Origin: Myxococcales bacterium
GTDB taxonomy: Bacteria; Myxococcota; Bradymonadia; UBA7976; UBA1532
DNA length: 10,570 nucleotides
Direction of reading: 5' to 3'
Assembly (NCBI GenBank): GCA_020430675.1
Contig: JAGQJJ010000075.1
Coordinates: 1-10,570, forward strand
A program made the position numbers and the translations under genes. Each line of letters begins with the position of its first letter. Position 1 is the stretch's first letter. The notes under the pieces were generated by a model. That model was not told where the DNA came from and did no database searches. It saw nothing but the letters and a program-made list of their open reading frames with translations. This document shows positions 1 to 9,347 of this stretch, piece by piece.

Positions 1-1369
1 CGCCCAGCCGCGCCAGCGCAAAACCGAGCGCGCGTCGGCGGGTCTCGACCGCGGCGGGCGGCTCGATCTGCCCCGCGGCGAGCCAGCGATCGATCTGGCG
101 CCACAGCGTGCCGACCCGCTCCTGCTGCTCGGGCCGCCGCGCCGGCGCCGGGCCGGTCTGGGGCACCGCGCGCAGGTGCGCCATCAGCGCCAGCGCCAGC
201 GGATCGGCCACGGCATCGGCCACCGCCGCCGGCTGCGTGGGGTGCGCCGGCGCGCTGGCCACCGGCTCGGACCAGCCGGCCGCGACCACTACGCGCTCCA
301 GCGCCAGCCCCAGCACGCTGCCAAAAACCAGCCCCGCCGCCGAGACCGCCAGCGTCGGCCCGAGCACGCGGCCGATCGCCCGGCGGTTGAGCATCTTGAC
401 CGCCAGCAGGCTCGGCATCAGGTAGCCGAAGCCGAAAAGATCGGTCACGTCGAGCCCCGGCCACGCATCGCCGATGCCCCACGCGATGGCCACCTTGAGC
501 TCAAAGCCGATGGTGAAGACCACCACCATCTTGCGGCCGCTCTCCAGGTTCAGCTTGCGCAGCGGCCAGACGCGCATGGCCTGCGACACGACCGCGGCCA
601 GCACCAGGGCCTCGGCGACGGTCGTCAGCACCTTGAGCGGGGTGAACCACGCCACGGCGAGCAGCGCCGGCACCAGAATGCCGCCGTAATCCCAGCCCGC
701 GTAGAGGTTCATCTGCGCGGCGAGGAACGCCGTCACCAGCAGAATGATGTAGATCTTGGCCGTGCCGAGGAAGTTGACCGCCACGTCCTCGTAGGTCAGC
801 TCCAGGCTGGTCAGCCCGTAGTTGGTCAACGGCAGGATGACCAGCGCCAGCAGGGCATAGGTCAGGGCGGTGGGCACCCCGATCTGCACGAGGCCGCGCC
901 AGGTCGAGAGCTTCCAGAACATATTGCTGAGCAGGGGCACCAGCACCAGACCGACCCCGAAGAACTCGTGCTGGAAGGTCAGCTCGACGCCAAACCGCTC
1001 GCCGAGCACCTCGATGCCGAGCGGAAACAGCCACAGCTCGCAATGCTGCCGGACGAGCACGCTGATCAGCAGGATCAAGAAGAAGCGCTCGCGACCGAAG
1101 AAGCGGCTCCACGCGCCGGTGCGGGCCAGCAGATCGCTGATGCCGCGGGCGAGCAGGAAGGTCAGCAGCCCCTCGGTGACGATCGCCGCGCCCGAGACCG
1201 GCTGCACCACAAAAACCGCGGCCAGGTAGCCGGGCACCACCAGCCCGGTGAAGACCCAGCCGTAGACCTCAGCGAAGAAAAACAGAATCCAGAGGCCCGC
1301 GAGCACCGCCAGCAACAGCGAGCGGTCGATGCCGCGCGCTGGCAGAAGCTGAAAGACCTCCGATTCCAT
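1..1369 (-). CDS. PgsC/CapC-family multi-pass membrane protein with duplicated domain (3' end outside window)
   Basis: The frame is open from an ATG at 1369 to the left edge, giving 456 residues with no stop. Residues 37-50 contain GLVVPGYLA, followed by QPV and a long hydrophobic run. From memory this closely matches the N-terminal half of Bacillus PgsC, the membrane subunit of poly-gamma-glutamate synthesis and export. A motif of the form G-x-[LIV]-x-[VM]-P occurs four times (near residues 42-47, 138-145, 229-234 and 313-319), each followed by hydrophobic helices. Bacillus PgsC is about 150 residues and has two such motifs, so this looks like two PgsC units in tandem. After residue 368 comes an Ala/Pro-rich linker and then a soluble, Arg-rich segment that continues outside the window. 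The gene starts immediately after the upstream stop (TGAATG), with a GAGG at 1381-1378 inside the upstream gene, so translation is probably coupled. The family assignment is strong. Whether it makes or exports polyglutamate is inference, because no PgsB ligase or PgsA/CapA is visible. Confidence 0.85.
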   Translation of the reverse strand, partial: MESEVFQLLPARGIDRSLLLAVLAGLWILFFFAEVYGWVFTGLVVPGYLAAVFVVQPVSGAAIVTEGLLTFLLARGISDLLARTGAWSRFFGRERFFLILLISVLVRQHCELWLFPLGIEVLGERFGVELTFQHEFFGVGLVLVPLLSNMFWKLSTWRGLVQIGVPTALTYALLALVILPLTNYGLTSLELTYEDVAVNFLGTAKIYIILLVTAFLAAQMNLYAGWDYGGILVPALLAVAWFTPLKVLTTVAEALVLAAVVSQAMRVWPLRKLNLESGRKMVVVFTIGFELKVAIAWGIGDAWPGLDVTDLFGFGYLMPSLLAVKMLNRRAIGRVLGPTLAVSAAGLVFGSVLGLALERVVVAAGWSEPVASAPAHPTQPAAVADAVADPLALALMAHLRAVPQTGPAPARRPEQQERVGTLWRQIDRWLAAGQIEPPAAVETRRRALGFALARLG

Positions 1370-3613
1370 TCAGCGCGCCTCGGCCTCGACGGCGGGCAGC
1401 GCCAGATGGAAGACGACGCCGCTGCGCGGATCGCTGGTCGCGTCCAGGCGGCCGCCCGCGCGCGTCGCCGCGTCGCGCGCGATCTGCACCCGCTCGGTCA
1501 CCGCGCCACGGCTGCGCCCGCCGTCCGAGAACAGGTCGGTCAGCGCCTCGCGCGGCACGGCGTAGCTGTCGTTCATCAACAGCACCTGCACCTCGCCCTC
1601 GCCCGCGGTGACGCTCACCGTGGTGATGGCGCCGACCGCGCTGTAGCGCGCGATCTCGGCGAACAGCGCGTCGAGCGCCGCTTCGAGCGCCGCCGCGTCG
1701 CACTCCACGCGCGGCGTCGGGTCCGAGAACTCGTACTCGATGCGCATGCCCTCAGCGCCCGCGCCGCGACCGGTGCGCAGCAACAGCGCGCGCACGTCGA
1801 TGCGCACCGGGCCCTCATCATCGGGCACCGGCCCGGCGGTGGCTTCGACCACCCCGGCGGCAAACGCGGTGAGCAGGAAGAACGTCGCCGGCCCGCCGGA
1901 CGGGCCCTCTTCAACCACATCGAGCCGCCGCAACCGCAGGCCGGGCACCGGGCGCACCTCGTCGCGCTCGCCGAGCACCGCCGCGACCTCGCTGTGGGCC
2001 CGCATCGGTGGCCAGCCGCAGAGCGCCGCCAGCGTCTCGACGATGCCCTGCCGGGTGATGCGCGCCGCCGCCTCGCCGGCCGCCTCAGACACCCGGGCCC
2101 GCATCTGGTCATTGATCAGGCGAATCTCACCCCACAGATCGGCGATCAGCAGGCCATCGGGCATCTGCTCGCAGGCCGATTGCAGCAACGACAGATGCCG
2201 GGCCAGCGCGCCCACGCCCCGCTGCGCCTCGCTGACGTCGAGCGGCGAGCCTGCGCCCCCGACCCGCGCCCGAATCATGCGCGCCACCAACCGCCCGATG
2301 CGCTCCTGCATGCGCTCCAGCGCGCGGCTCTCGGGTGCCAGCAGCTTGCCTTCGGTGATGTTGAGCAGCCACACCCCGACCGGCACGTCGTGGTCCATCA
2401 GGGGGATGAGCAACGTGCGCACGTCTTGATCGGCGCTGCCCATGCGCACCGTGGGCATCGGGCGCCCGCGGGCAAAAGCCGCGGCATAGGGCGGCAGCGT
2501 GCGGTCATGGGCCCGGCCGATCAGCGCCTCGGGCGCGATGCCGACAAAGCCCCGGTACTCGATCGTCTTCTGGTCCGCCGCCAGCACCCCAAGCGCGGCG
2601 CCATTGGCCCCGAACGCATCGCGGCACAGTCCGGCCAGGCGCTGCCAGCGCATCGAGTCATCGCGCTGATGATCCGCCTCGTCGCGCCGCCGCGCCGCGG
2701 TCACCTGGCGGATCACCGCCAGCGTCAGCTTCAGCAGGCGATAGCGGCGATTCACGTTGACGATCGCGGCGTTGAGCAGCGCAAACAGCGTGGTCGCCGC
2801 GCCGAGGCGCACCACCCCATGAGCAAACGAGGCGCCGTCGAGCGCGATCACCACCCCCGCGATGAGCGACGGCACCACCCACGCCCGCAGCGCACGACCG
2901 CGCCCGCCGACGAGCAGCGCCAGCGCGGCGAAGGGCAGCAGCAGCAACCAGCGCAGCCAGAACGGCGGCGCGTGCAAGGCCACGCCGTCGTCCAGCCCCG
3001 ACAGCGCGTGCGCCACCAGATGCGCGGGGGTCGCCCAGCCGACCGGCGTCGGCCAGCGGTTGGCAAAGCGCGGATCGGTCAAACCGACGACCACCACCCG
3101 ATCGGCAAAAAACGCGGTGGGAATGGCGCCTTTGGCGACGCCGGCCATCGACACCGTGGGCACGCGCTGCGGCGCGCCGATGTAGTTGATGGCGACCCGG
3201 TCGACGCCGTCGAGGCCCACCCAGGCCCCCGGCAGCGCCGTCAGTCCCACCGACGACATCGGCGGCGGCGGCAGCGGCTCGATCTTGGCGGACGAGAAGA
3301 CCCGGCCCGGCTCGACCAGCACCACCTGCATCGGCCCGTGCCGCTGCACCTGCGTGCGCACCTCGTCCTCGCGCTCGGCCGGCCACGGCGGCGGCCCCCA
3401 GGTCGCGACCGTCTCGGGGTCGGCGGCCACCAGCACCACGCGATGCGCGCTGCGGCGCTCGCCGCGCAGGGTGAACCAGACCGCGCCCAGCTCGGCATCG
3501 AGCGCGGCGCTCCAGCCGAACAGGTCCGCGGCCATCGCCACCACCAGGCACATCAGCAACGACAGCCCGATCGCGGGCGACCTGCTGTGGGTGGACGTGA
3601 CTGTCTTGCGCAT
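1370..3613 (-). CDS. CHASE2-like membrane sensor with GAF, PAS and degenerate histidine-kinase ATPase domain
   Basis: This is a 747-residue protein. Residues 13-33 form a membrane segment. Residues 36-215 form an extracytoplasmic region with CHASE2-like features, such as RVVLVAADPETVATWGPPPW and, near 171-182, DRVVVVGLTDPR. Residues 218-288 contain about three further membrane segments. A cytoplasmic helix leads to a GAF-like domain (about 321-448), a PAS-like domain (about 475-590, with the signature MPDGLLIADLWGEIRLIN) and an HATPase-like end (about 600-742, finishing GGRLDATSDPRSGVVFHLALP). No dimerisation His box is visible before the ATPase region. The N-box Asn is replaced by Glu653, and the glycines of the DxGxG box are absent (DSYAVP at 682-687). 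It is therefore probably a receptor or pseudokinase rather than an ordinary histidine kinase. The start at 3613 is preferred over an in-frame ATG at 3706. It has GAAGG five bases upstream and puts the signal-anchor helix near the N-terminus, whereas the 31 extra residues look non-coding. It abuts the PgsC-like gene. Confidence 0.85.
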   Translation of the reverse strand: MRKTVTSTHSRSPAIGLSLLMCLVVAMAADLFGWSAALDAELGAVWFTLRGERRSAHRVVLVAADPETVATWGPPPWPAEREDEVRTQVQRHGPMQVVLVEPGRVFSSAKIEPLPPPPMSSVGLTALPGAWVGLDGVDRVAINYIGAPQRVPTVSMAGVAKGAIPTAFFADRVVVVGLTDPRFANRWPTPVGWATPAHLVAHALSGLDDGVALHAPPFWLRWLLLLPFAALALLVGGRGRALRAWVVPSLIAGVVIALDGASFAHGVVRLGAATTLFALLNAAIVNVNRRYRLLKLTLAVIRQVTAARRRDEADHQRDDSMRWQRLAGLCRDAFGANGAALGVLAADQKTIEYRGFVGIAPEALIGRAHDRTLPPYAAAFARGRPMPTVRMGSADQDVRTLLIPLMDHDVPVGVWLLNITEGKLLAPESRALERMQERIGRLVARMIRARVGGAGSPLDVSEAQRGVGALARHLSLLQSACEQMPDGLLIADLWGEIRLINDQMRARVSEAAGEAAARITRQGIVETLAALCGWPPMRAHSEVAAVLGERDEVRPVPGLRLRRLDVVEEGPSGGPATFFLLTAFAAGVVEATAGPVPDDEGPVRIDVRALLLRTGRGAGAEGMRIEYEFSDPTPRVECDAAALEAALDALFAEIARYSAVGAITTVSVTAGEGEVQVLLMNDSYAVPREALTDLFSDGGRSRGAVTERVQIARDAATRAGGRLDATSDPRSGVVFHLALPAVEAEAR

Positions 3614-3759
3614 CACCGCCTTCGACCCCCTCCCCGGCTGGCGCAAATCCGGCCGCGCAACGTCACCATGATCTTGGGCGGTTGGCAAACTCCAGACCCA
3701 CCGCATCCGCCCGAATCGTCAAATGATTGACGCCGAGCTGCCTGCGGGCCGTCCCGGAT

Positions 3760-3788
3760 TTGCCCTGCCATACCCGGAACCGTATCGT
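3760..3788 (+). promoter_or_regulatory. Candidate sigma-70-type promoter of the DUF1592 operon
   Basis: TTGCCC at 3760-3765 and TATCGT at 3783-3788 are separated by 17 bases, and each matches the bacterial consensus at four of six positions. Transcription would start near 3795, leaving a leader of about 100 bases before the ATG at 3899. Matches of this quality arise by chance, so only the position and spacing favour it. Confidence 0.3.
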
Positions 3789-3886
3789 GGCTGCATTGCA
3801 TCGAACCGAGGTGCGGGGGCGGCCGATGGGGGTCTTCCTGCGCCGACCTTGACGAGCTCGTCGCCGCGGACAGGTCGAGCTGCTTC

Positions 3887-3892
3887 GAGGAG
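3887..3892 (+). promoter_or_regulatory. Ribosome binding site of the DUF1592 gene
   Basis: GAGGAG lies six bases before the ATG at 3899. It fixes the start that gives a complete lipoprotein signal peptide. Confidence 0.75.
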
Positions 3893-3898
3893 CCTGCC

Positions 3899-5640
3899 AT
3901 GTCCCGCAAAACCGAAATCACGCCCAACCCTCGCGCTCGCGGCCCATCGAGCCGCTGGCTCGCCGCGCTGTTGCTCGGCGCCGCCGCGCTCGGCTGCGAT
4001 GGCCAGACCGCCGATCCGGTGCCCGAGCTGCCCGACATGGCCCCGCCACCCGACGAGCTGCAGGCCTGCTCCGGCCCGATCCAGCCCGGCCCGGCGCCGC
4101 TGCGCCGCCTCACGCGCGTCGAGTACGACAACACCGTCTCCCAGCTGCTCAGCGACACCTCGCGGCCGGCGCGCGCCTTCCCGCCCGATGAAGAAGCCGG
4201 CGGCTTCGACAACCAGGCCGCCGCGCAGTCGGTCAGCCCGCTGCTCGCCGAGAACTACCTCAACGCCGCGGAGACCCTCGCCGCGCGCACCGCCGAGCGC
4301 CGCCTGCCCACGCTGGCCGGCTGCCCGGCCCCAAGCGACGCCGCCACCTGCGAAGCCTCGGTGCGCGTCTTCATCCAGTCGTTCGGCCTGCGCGCCTGGC
4401 GCCGCCCGCTCGCCGCCGACGAGATCCAGGAATGCCTCGACCTCTTCGACCAGGGCGCCGCGCTCGGCGAGGGCGACTTCGACGCCCGCGCCGGCTTCGA
4501 GCTGATGCTGGCGGCGATGCTGCAATCGCCGCATTTCCTCTACCGCGTCGAGTTCGGCGACGGCGAGCAGGTGCCTGACGCCGCGCCCGACGTGACCGCC
4601 CTGACCGACTACGAGATCGCCACGCGGCTCTCGTACTTCTTCTGGAACACCATGCCCGACGAGGGCCTCTTCGAAGCCGCCGCCCGCGGCGAGCTGCACA
4701 CCGCCGAGCAGATCGAAGCCCAGGCCCGGCGCCTGCTGGCCACGCCGCGCGCTCGCGAGGCGGTCAAGACCTTCCACCGCCAGTGGCTCGGCCTCGACGA
4801 GATCGAGCACATCAAGGCGTTCGGCAAGAACCCCGAGATCTACCCCGACTACGACGAGACCCTGCTGCCGCTGCTCCAGGAAGAGGCCGAGCGCTTTATC
4901 GAGCACGTCATCTTCGACGGCGAGGGCACCATGTCGGCCCTGTTCACCGCGCCCTACTCGATGATGAACCGCCGCCTCGCCGAGTGGTACGGCGTCTCAG
5001 GGCCCGAGGGCGACGACTTCGAAGAGGTCGACCTCGACCCGGCGATCTACTCGGGCTTTCTCAGCCAGGCCGGCCTGCTCGCGCTGCACTCGAAGCCCGA
5101 CCGCTCGTCGCCGATTCACCGCGGCCTCTTCGTGCGCAAACGGCTGCTCTGTCAGATTCCACCGCCGCCGCCCGACATCGTGCCCGAGGCGCCGCTCGTC
5201 GACGAGACGCAGACCACGCGGCAGCAGTTCGCCCAGCACAAGACCGACCCGCTCTGCGCCGGCTGCCACCGCATGATCGACGAGATCGGCTTCGGCTTCG
5301 AGTCGTTCGACGGCCTCGGCCGCTACCGCGAGACCGAGTGGGGCCTGCCCATCGATGACACCGGCAACATGTTCGAGACGGTCGACATCGACGGCCCGTT
5401 CGACGGCGTCGTCGGCCTCGGCGAGCGCCTCGCCGGCAGCGAGCAGGTGCGCGACTGCGTGGTGCGGCAGTGGTTCCGCTTCGGCCAGGGCCGCGTCGAG
5501 ACGGTCGACGACGCCTGCACCCTGGCCACCCTGCGCTCGACGTTTGAAGACAGCGGCCGCGACATCCGCGAGCTGCTCGTGACCCTGCCCCAAACCGACG
5601 CCTTCCGCTATCGGCGCGTCGTCGTCCCGGGAGGCGAATG

Positions 5641-5641
<1 letters not shown>
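3899..5641 (+). CDS. DUF1587/DUF1595/DUF1592/DUF1588/DUF1585 lipoprotein with CxxCH motif
   Basis: This is a 580-residue exported lipoprotein. A basic N-terminus, a hydrophobic helix (19-31) and a lipobox ending at Cys33 (AALGC) predict lipid attachment, followed by a Pro/Asp-rich tether. The domains follow the usual family order. DUF1587 starts with RRLTRVEYDNTVSQLL (69-84). DUF1595 has FGLRAWRRPL (162-171). DUF1592 has MLAAMLQSPHFLYR (203-216) and DYEIATRLSYFFW (237-249). DUF1588 runs from about 385 to 480, with a CAGCH haem-type motif at 453-457 followed by the typical IGFGFESFDGLGRYR. DUF1585 is at the C-terminus (about 505-575). The length is normal for the family. These proteins are abundant in planctomycetes and Myxococcota, often beside DUF1552 genes. 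No enzymatic activity is established to my knowledge, and a c-type haem role is inferred from the single CxxCH. The stop codon overlaps the next gene. Confidence 0.95.
5629..5634 (+). promoter_or_regulatory. Ribosome binding site deciding the DUF1552 start
   Basis: GGGAGG lies inside the end of the DUF1592 gene. It is three bases from the ATG at 5638 but six from the ATG at 5641, so the second ATG is the better start. That choice gives a TGATG stop/start overlap, consistent with translational coupling. Confidence 0.6.
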
Positions 5642-6996
<1,355 letters not shown>

Positions 6997-7005
6997 CCCC
7001 ACTCC

Positions 7006-7011
7006 GAGGAG
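7006..7011 (+). promoter_or_regulatory. Ribosome binding site of the propeller lipoprotein
   Basis: GAGGAG is five bases before a GTG at 7017 and eight before an ATG at 7020. The two starts differ by one residue. I prefer the ATG because of codon strength, but the sequence does not settle it. Confidence 0.6.
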
Positions 7012-7019
7012 AACTTGTG

Positions 7020-9056
7020 ATGCGCATCCCCGGCCGGATCGCGTGGCTGCTGCTGTGCTGCGCCCCCCTCGGCTGCGATGACGAGACCGCGGCCAACGTC
7101 GACGCCACGCAGGGCGCCACCGACGGCGGACTCGACGCGATGGGCCCGCAATGCGACGTCAGCGCCCTGTTCAAGCAGCGCTGCGGCACGCCGGTCTGCC
7201 ACGAGGGCTCAACCCCCGCCGCGCGGCTCGATCTGATCGCCAGCGGCGTCGAGGATCGCGTCTCGCTTGCCGTCGCCGCGCAATGCCCCGGCACGCTGGC
7301 CGACCCGTCCGACCCGACGCAGAGCGTGCTCTACACCAAGATCGCGGGCGTGCCCGAGTGCGGGGCGCGCATGCCGCTCGGCCAGATGCCGCTCAGCGAA
7401 GACGAAGTGCGCTGCGTGCGCGACTGGATCAGCGGCCTGCTGCCGCCGCCGCCCCCGCCCGTCGGCGACCTGGGCGTGCCGCCCGACCGCGGCCCGCCGC
7501 CCCCGCCGCGCGACATGGCGCCGCCCGAGATGGTCTGCACCCCGGGCGAGACCGAAGCCTGCTACTCCGGCCCCGACCACACCCGCGGCGTCGCGCCCTG
7601 CGCGCCCGGCATGCGCACGTGCGCGCCCGACGGCGCCAGCTTTGGCCCCTGCCAGGGCCAGGTGCTGCCCTCGGTCGAAGACTGCCGCACCCCCGAGGTC
7701 GACGAGGACTGCAACGGCAGCACGCCCGCCTGCGGCCAGACCTGGAGCCTGGCCTTCGGCGACGGCGGCGCGCAGAGCGCGCGCAGCGTGGCCATCGACT
7801 CGGCGGGCAACGTCTTCATGTTGGGCGACTTCGAGAACACGATCGGCGTGGGCGGTGATCCGCTCGTCGCCGACGGCACCAAGGCCGACATCGTGCTCGC
7901 CAAATACGACCGCTTCGGCAACCCGATGTGGAGCAAGCGTTACGGCGACAGCAGCAACCAGTACGCCACCCAGGTCATGGTCGACGCCGACGACAACATC
8001 TACCTGCTCGGCCGCGCGTTCGGCACCATCACCTTCGGCGGCCCGGTGCACGACGGCGTGGGCACCGACGACATCTTCGTCGCCAAGCTCGACAACAACG
8101 GCGACTACCTGTGGAGCCGCATGTTCGGCGGCCTCGACCCCGACCGCGCCGAGCGCATGGCGGTCGACGGCAACGGCGACCTGCTCGTGACCGGCACCTT
8201 CAGCGGCGTGGCCGACTTCGGCGGCGGCCCCTTTGCCACCGCCGGCCTGCGCGACGCCTTCCTGCTCAAGCTCAACGGGCAGAACGGCGCCCATATCTTC
8301 TCGAAGCAGATCGGCGGCCCCGGCGACGATTACGGCTTCGGCGTCGGCGTCGGCGCCGAGGGCCAGATCCTGCTCACCGGGCGCTTTGAAGAGACGATCC
8401 ACATCGGCGACAACGAGCTGGTGAGCGCCGGCCTGCGCGACATCTTCGTCGCCGCCTTCGACAACTTCGGCTTCCTGCAATGGGCAAGGCGCTATGGCGG
8501 CGACGGCGATGATTTCCCGTTCGACCTGGTCGCCAGCCCGGCGACCGGCGAGTTTGCCATCACCGGCTACCTGAGCGGCGTGGTCGACTTCGGCGACCAG
8601 CAGGTGCGCAGCGCCGGCTCGCTCGATTACTTCATCGCCGCCTTCAACGCCGACGGCTCGGTGCGCTGGGCGCAGCGCTATGGCGACGAGACCAACCAGT
8701 TCGATACCGACTTCGACACCAACACCTGGAGCGCGCTCGCCACCGACCCCGACAACAACCTCTACCTGACCGGCCCGCTGTCGGGCATCGCGCGCTTCGG
8801 CGACGGCCCGCCGCTCAACAGCGCCGGCCGCACCGACATCTTCATCGTCAAGCTCGACCGCGACGGCGCCTGGCTGTTCGGCAACCGCTTCGGCACCGAC
8901 AACAGCGAGATCGGCCTCGACGTTGCCGTCGGCCCTGACGGCCAGATCGCCGTCGCCGGCCGCATCTTCGGCACGCGCGGCGTGGACTTCGGCGCCGCCG
9001 GCCGGGTCGAGAGCCAGGGCAGCAGCGACGGCTTCGTTTTGCAGGTTGAACCGTAG
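7020..9056 (+). CDS. Lipoprotein with cytochrome-like module, MopE-like Cys-rich module and seven-bladed SBBP beta-propeller
   Basis: This 678-residue protein starts with a short signal peptide and a lipobox ending at Cys19 (APLGC). Residues 46-138 resemble the PSCyt1-type cytochrome region of planctomycete and myxobacterial proteins: LFKQRCGTPVCHEG, then CGARMPLGQMPLSEDEVRCVRDWI. The haem-like motif is C-x4-C-H (Cys55, Cys60, His61) rather than CxxCH. A proline-rich linker (141-170) leads to a Cys-rich module (171-238, eight cysteines, ending DEDCNG) like the MopE-type putative metal-binding motif. Residues 242-678 form seven repeats of about 60 residues, each starting W or F near a YG/FG and carrying a turn such as DADDNIYLLG or DPDNNLYLTG. 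These are typical SBBP (PF06739-like) blades and would close a seven-bladed ring. The protein probably sits on the cell envelope and binds a partner or ligand. It is the last gene of the DUF1592/DUF1552 operon. The binding target is unknown. Confidence 0.88.
   Translation: MRIPGRIAWLLLCCAPLGCDDETAANVDATQGATDGGLDAMGPQCDVSALFKQRCGTPVCHEGSTPAARLDLIASGVEDRVSLAVAAQCPGTLADPSDPTQSVLYTKIAGVPECGARMPLGQMPLSEDEVRCVRDWISGLLPPPPPPVGDLGVPPDRGPPPPPRDMAPPEMVCTPGETEACYSGPDHTRGVAPCAPGMRTCAPDGASFGPCQGQVLPSVEDCRTPEVDEDCNGSTPACGQTWSLAFGDGGAQSARSVAIDSAGNVFMLGDFENTIGVGGDPLVADGTKADIVLAKYDRFGNPMWSKRYGDSSNQYATQVMVDADDNIYLLGRAFGTITFGGPVHDGVGTDDIFVAKLDNNGDYLWSRMFGGLDPDRAERMAVDGNGDLLVTGTFSGVADFGGGPFATAGLRDAFLLKLNGQNGAHIFSKQIGGPGDDYGFGVGVGAEGQILLTGRFEETIHIGDNELVSAGLRDIFVAAFDNFGFLQWARRYGGDGDDFPFDLVASPATGEFAITGYLSGVVDFGDQQVRSAGSLDYFIAAFNADGSVRWAQRYGDETNQFDTDFDTNTWSALATDPDNNLYLTGPLSGIARFGDGPPLNSAGRTDIFIVKLDRDGAWLFGNRFGTDNSEIGLDVAVGPDGQIAVAGRIFGTRGVDFGAAGRVESQGSSDGFVLQVEP
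7740..9053 (+). repeat. Seven protein-level beta-propeller repeats
   Basis: Blades begin near residues 242, 304, 365, 427, 488, 550 and 620 of the lipoprotein, at intervals of 62, 61, 62, 61, 62 and 70 residues; the last blade is 59 residues. The repeats are diverged at DNA level and are not a recent tandem duplication. Blade 6 is longer because of an Asp/Asn/Thr-rich insert (about 557-570). Confidence 0.8.
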
Positions 9057-9314
9057 AGTCCCGCACGCAGGACCCCGGCTCGGTTAAGTTGCCGGCGGTC
9101 TGGCCAGATATGGTATAGGGAGATAAGTGCGGATTGAGCGGATTGGGGGACGTCATGCGAAGACGCTGATCGCGCCAAACACCGTATCGTATCGAACCTC
9201 ATATTTTCACCAAACGCACCGCCGCGCATGACGCGCGACGGGGTTCATCGCGCTGTGCGCCGACGGCCCGCGCATCCAAGGACGGATGGGCGCGCAGCAG
9301 AGGCCCGGGATCTT

Positions 9315-9331
9315 CGAGGCCAATCGCCTCG
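9315..9331 (+). promoter_or_regulatory. Leader stem-loop ahead of the coiled-coil gene
   Basis: A perfect six-base-pair stem (CGAGGC with GCCTCG) encloses a CAATC loop. Two G-T pairs can extend it downward, and GGCCC at 9302-9306 could pair further with the GGGCC at its 3' side. It ends twelve bases before the ribosome binding site GGGAG at 9343-9347, so it could affect translation. In DNA this GC-rich, short stems are common, so the role is speculative. Confidence 0.3.
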
Positions 9332-9342
9332 GGCCCGCTGGC

Positions 9343-9347
9343 GGGAG
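9343..9347 (+). promoter_or_regulatory. Ribosome binding site deciding the start at 9357
   Basis: GGGAG is nine bases before the ATG at 9357. This supports that codon over the upstream in-frame ATG at 9228, which has no comparable site close to it. Confidence 0.6.

Larger units (their letters stand above)
3614..3898. other. Divergent intergenic region
   Basis: These 285 bases separate the minus-strand sensor/PgsC unit from the plus-strand DUF1592 operon and should hold promoters for both. The plus side has one plausible sigma-70-like promoter, listed separately. On the minus side, a TTGCCA box read leftward from about 3689 has no convincing -10 partner. GAAGG at 3623-3619 (minus strand) is the ribosome site for the sensor gene. 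I see no RNA gene, long inverted repeat or credible small gene here. Confidence 0.6.

Noticed and set aside
501..1112. A 203-codon minus-strand frame within the PgsC-like gene
   Set aside because: It is in a different frame from the PgsC-like protein and is Arg/Ala-rich and low in complexity. The frame read from 1369 gives membrane helices and PgsC motifs.
176..3730. An 1184-codon open frame on the plus strand opposite the sensor and PgsC-like genes
   Set aside because: It is Arg/His/Gln/Ala-rich with no domain or membrane pattern, whereas the opposite strand encodes clear domains. It is what high-GC codon bias leaves open antisense to real genes.
3719..4906. A 395-codon minus-strand frame opposite the DUF1592 gene
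   Set aside because: It has repetitive Gly/Ala/Arg/Val content with no domain, and the plus-strand frame is unmistakably DUF1592.
7438..7530. GC-rich CCG-type repeats as a microsatellite or recombination site
   Set aside because: They are simply the codons of a proline-rich linker in the lipoprotein and keep frame.
7209..8480. A 423-codon minus-strand frame opposite the propeller gene
   Set aside because: It is Ala/Val/Gly/His-rich shadow sequence, and the opposite strand has lipobox, Cys modules and seven blades in frame.
9089..9117. TTGCCG and GGTATA spaced by 17 bases as a promoter
   Set aside because: The -10 box matches the consensus at only two positions, too weak to report as a feature.
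9223..9237. Inverted repeat CGCGC/GCGCG around ATGAC
   Set aside because: It is a five-base all-G/C stem with no T run, expected by chance in this composition.
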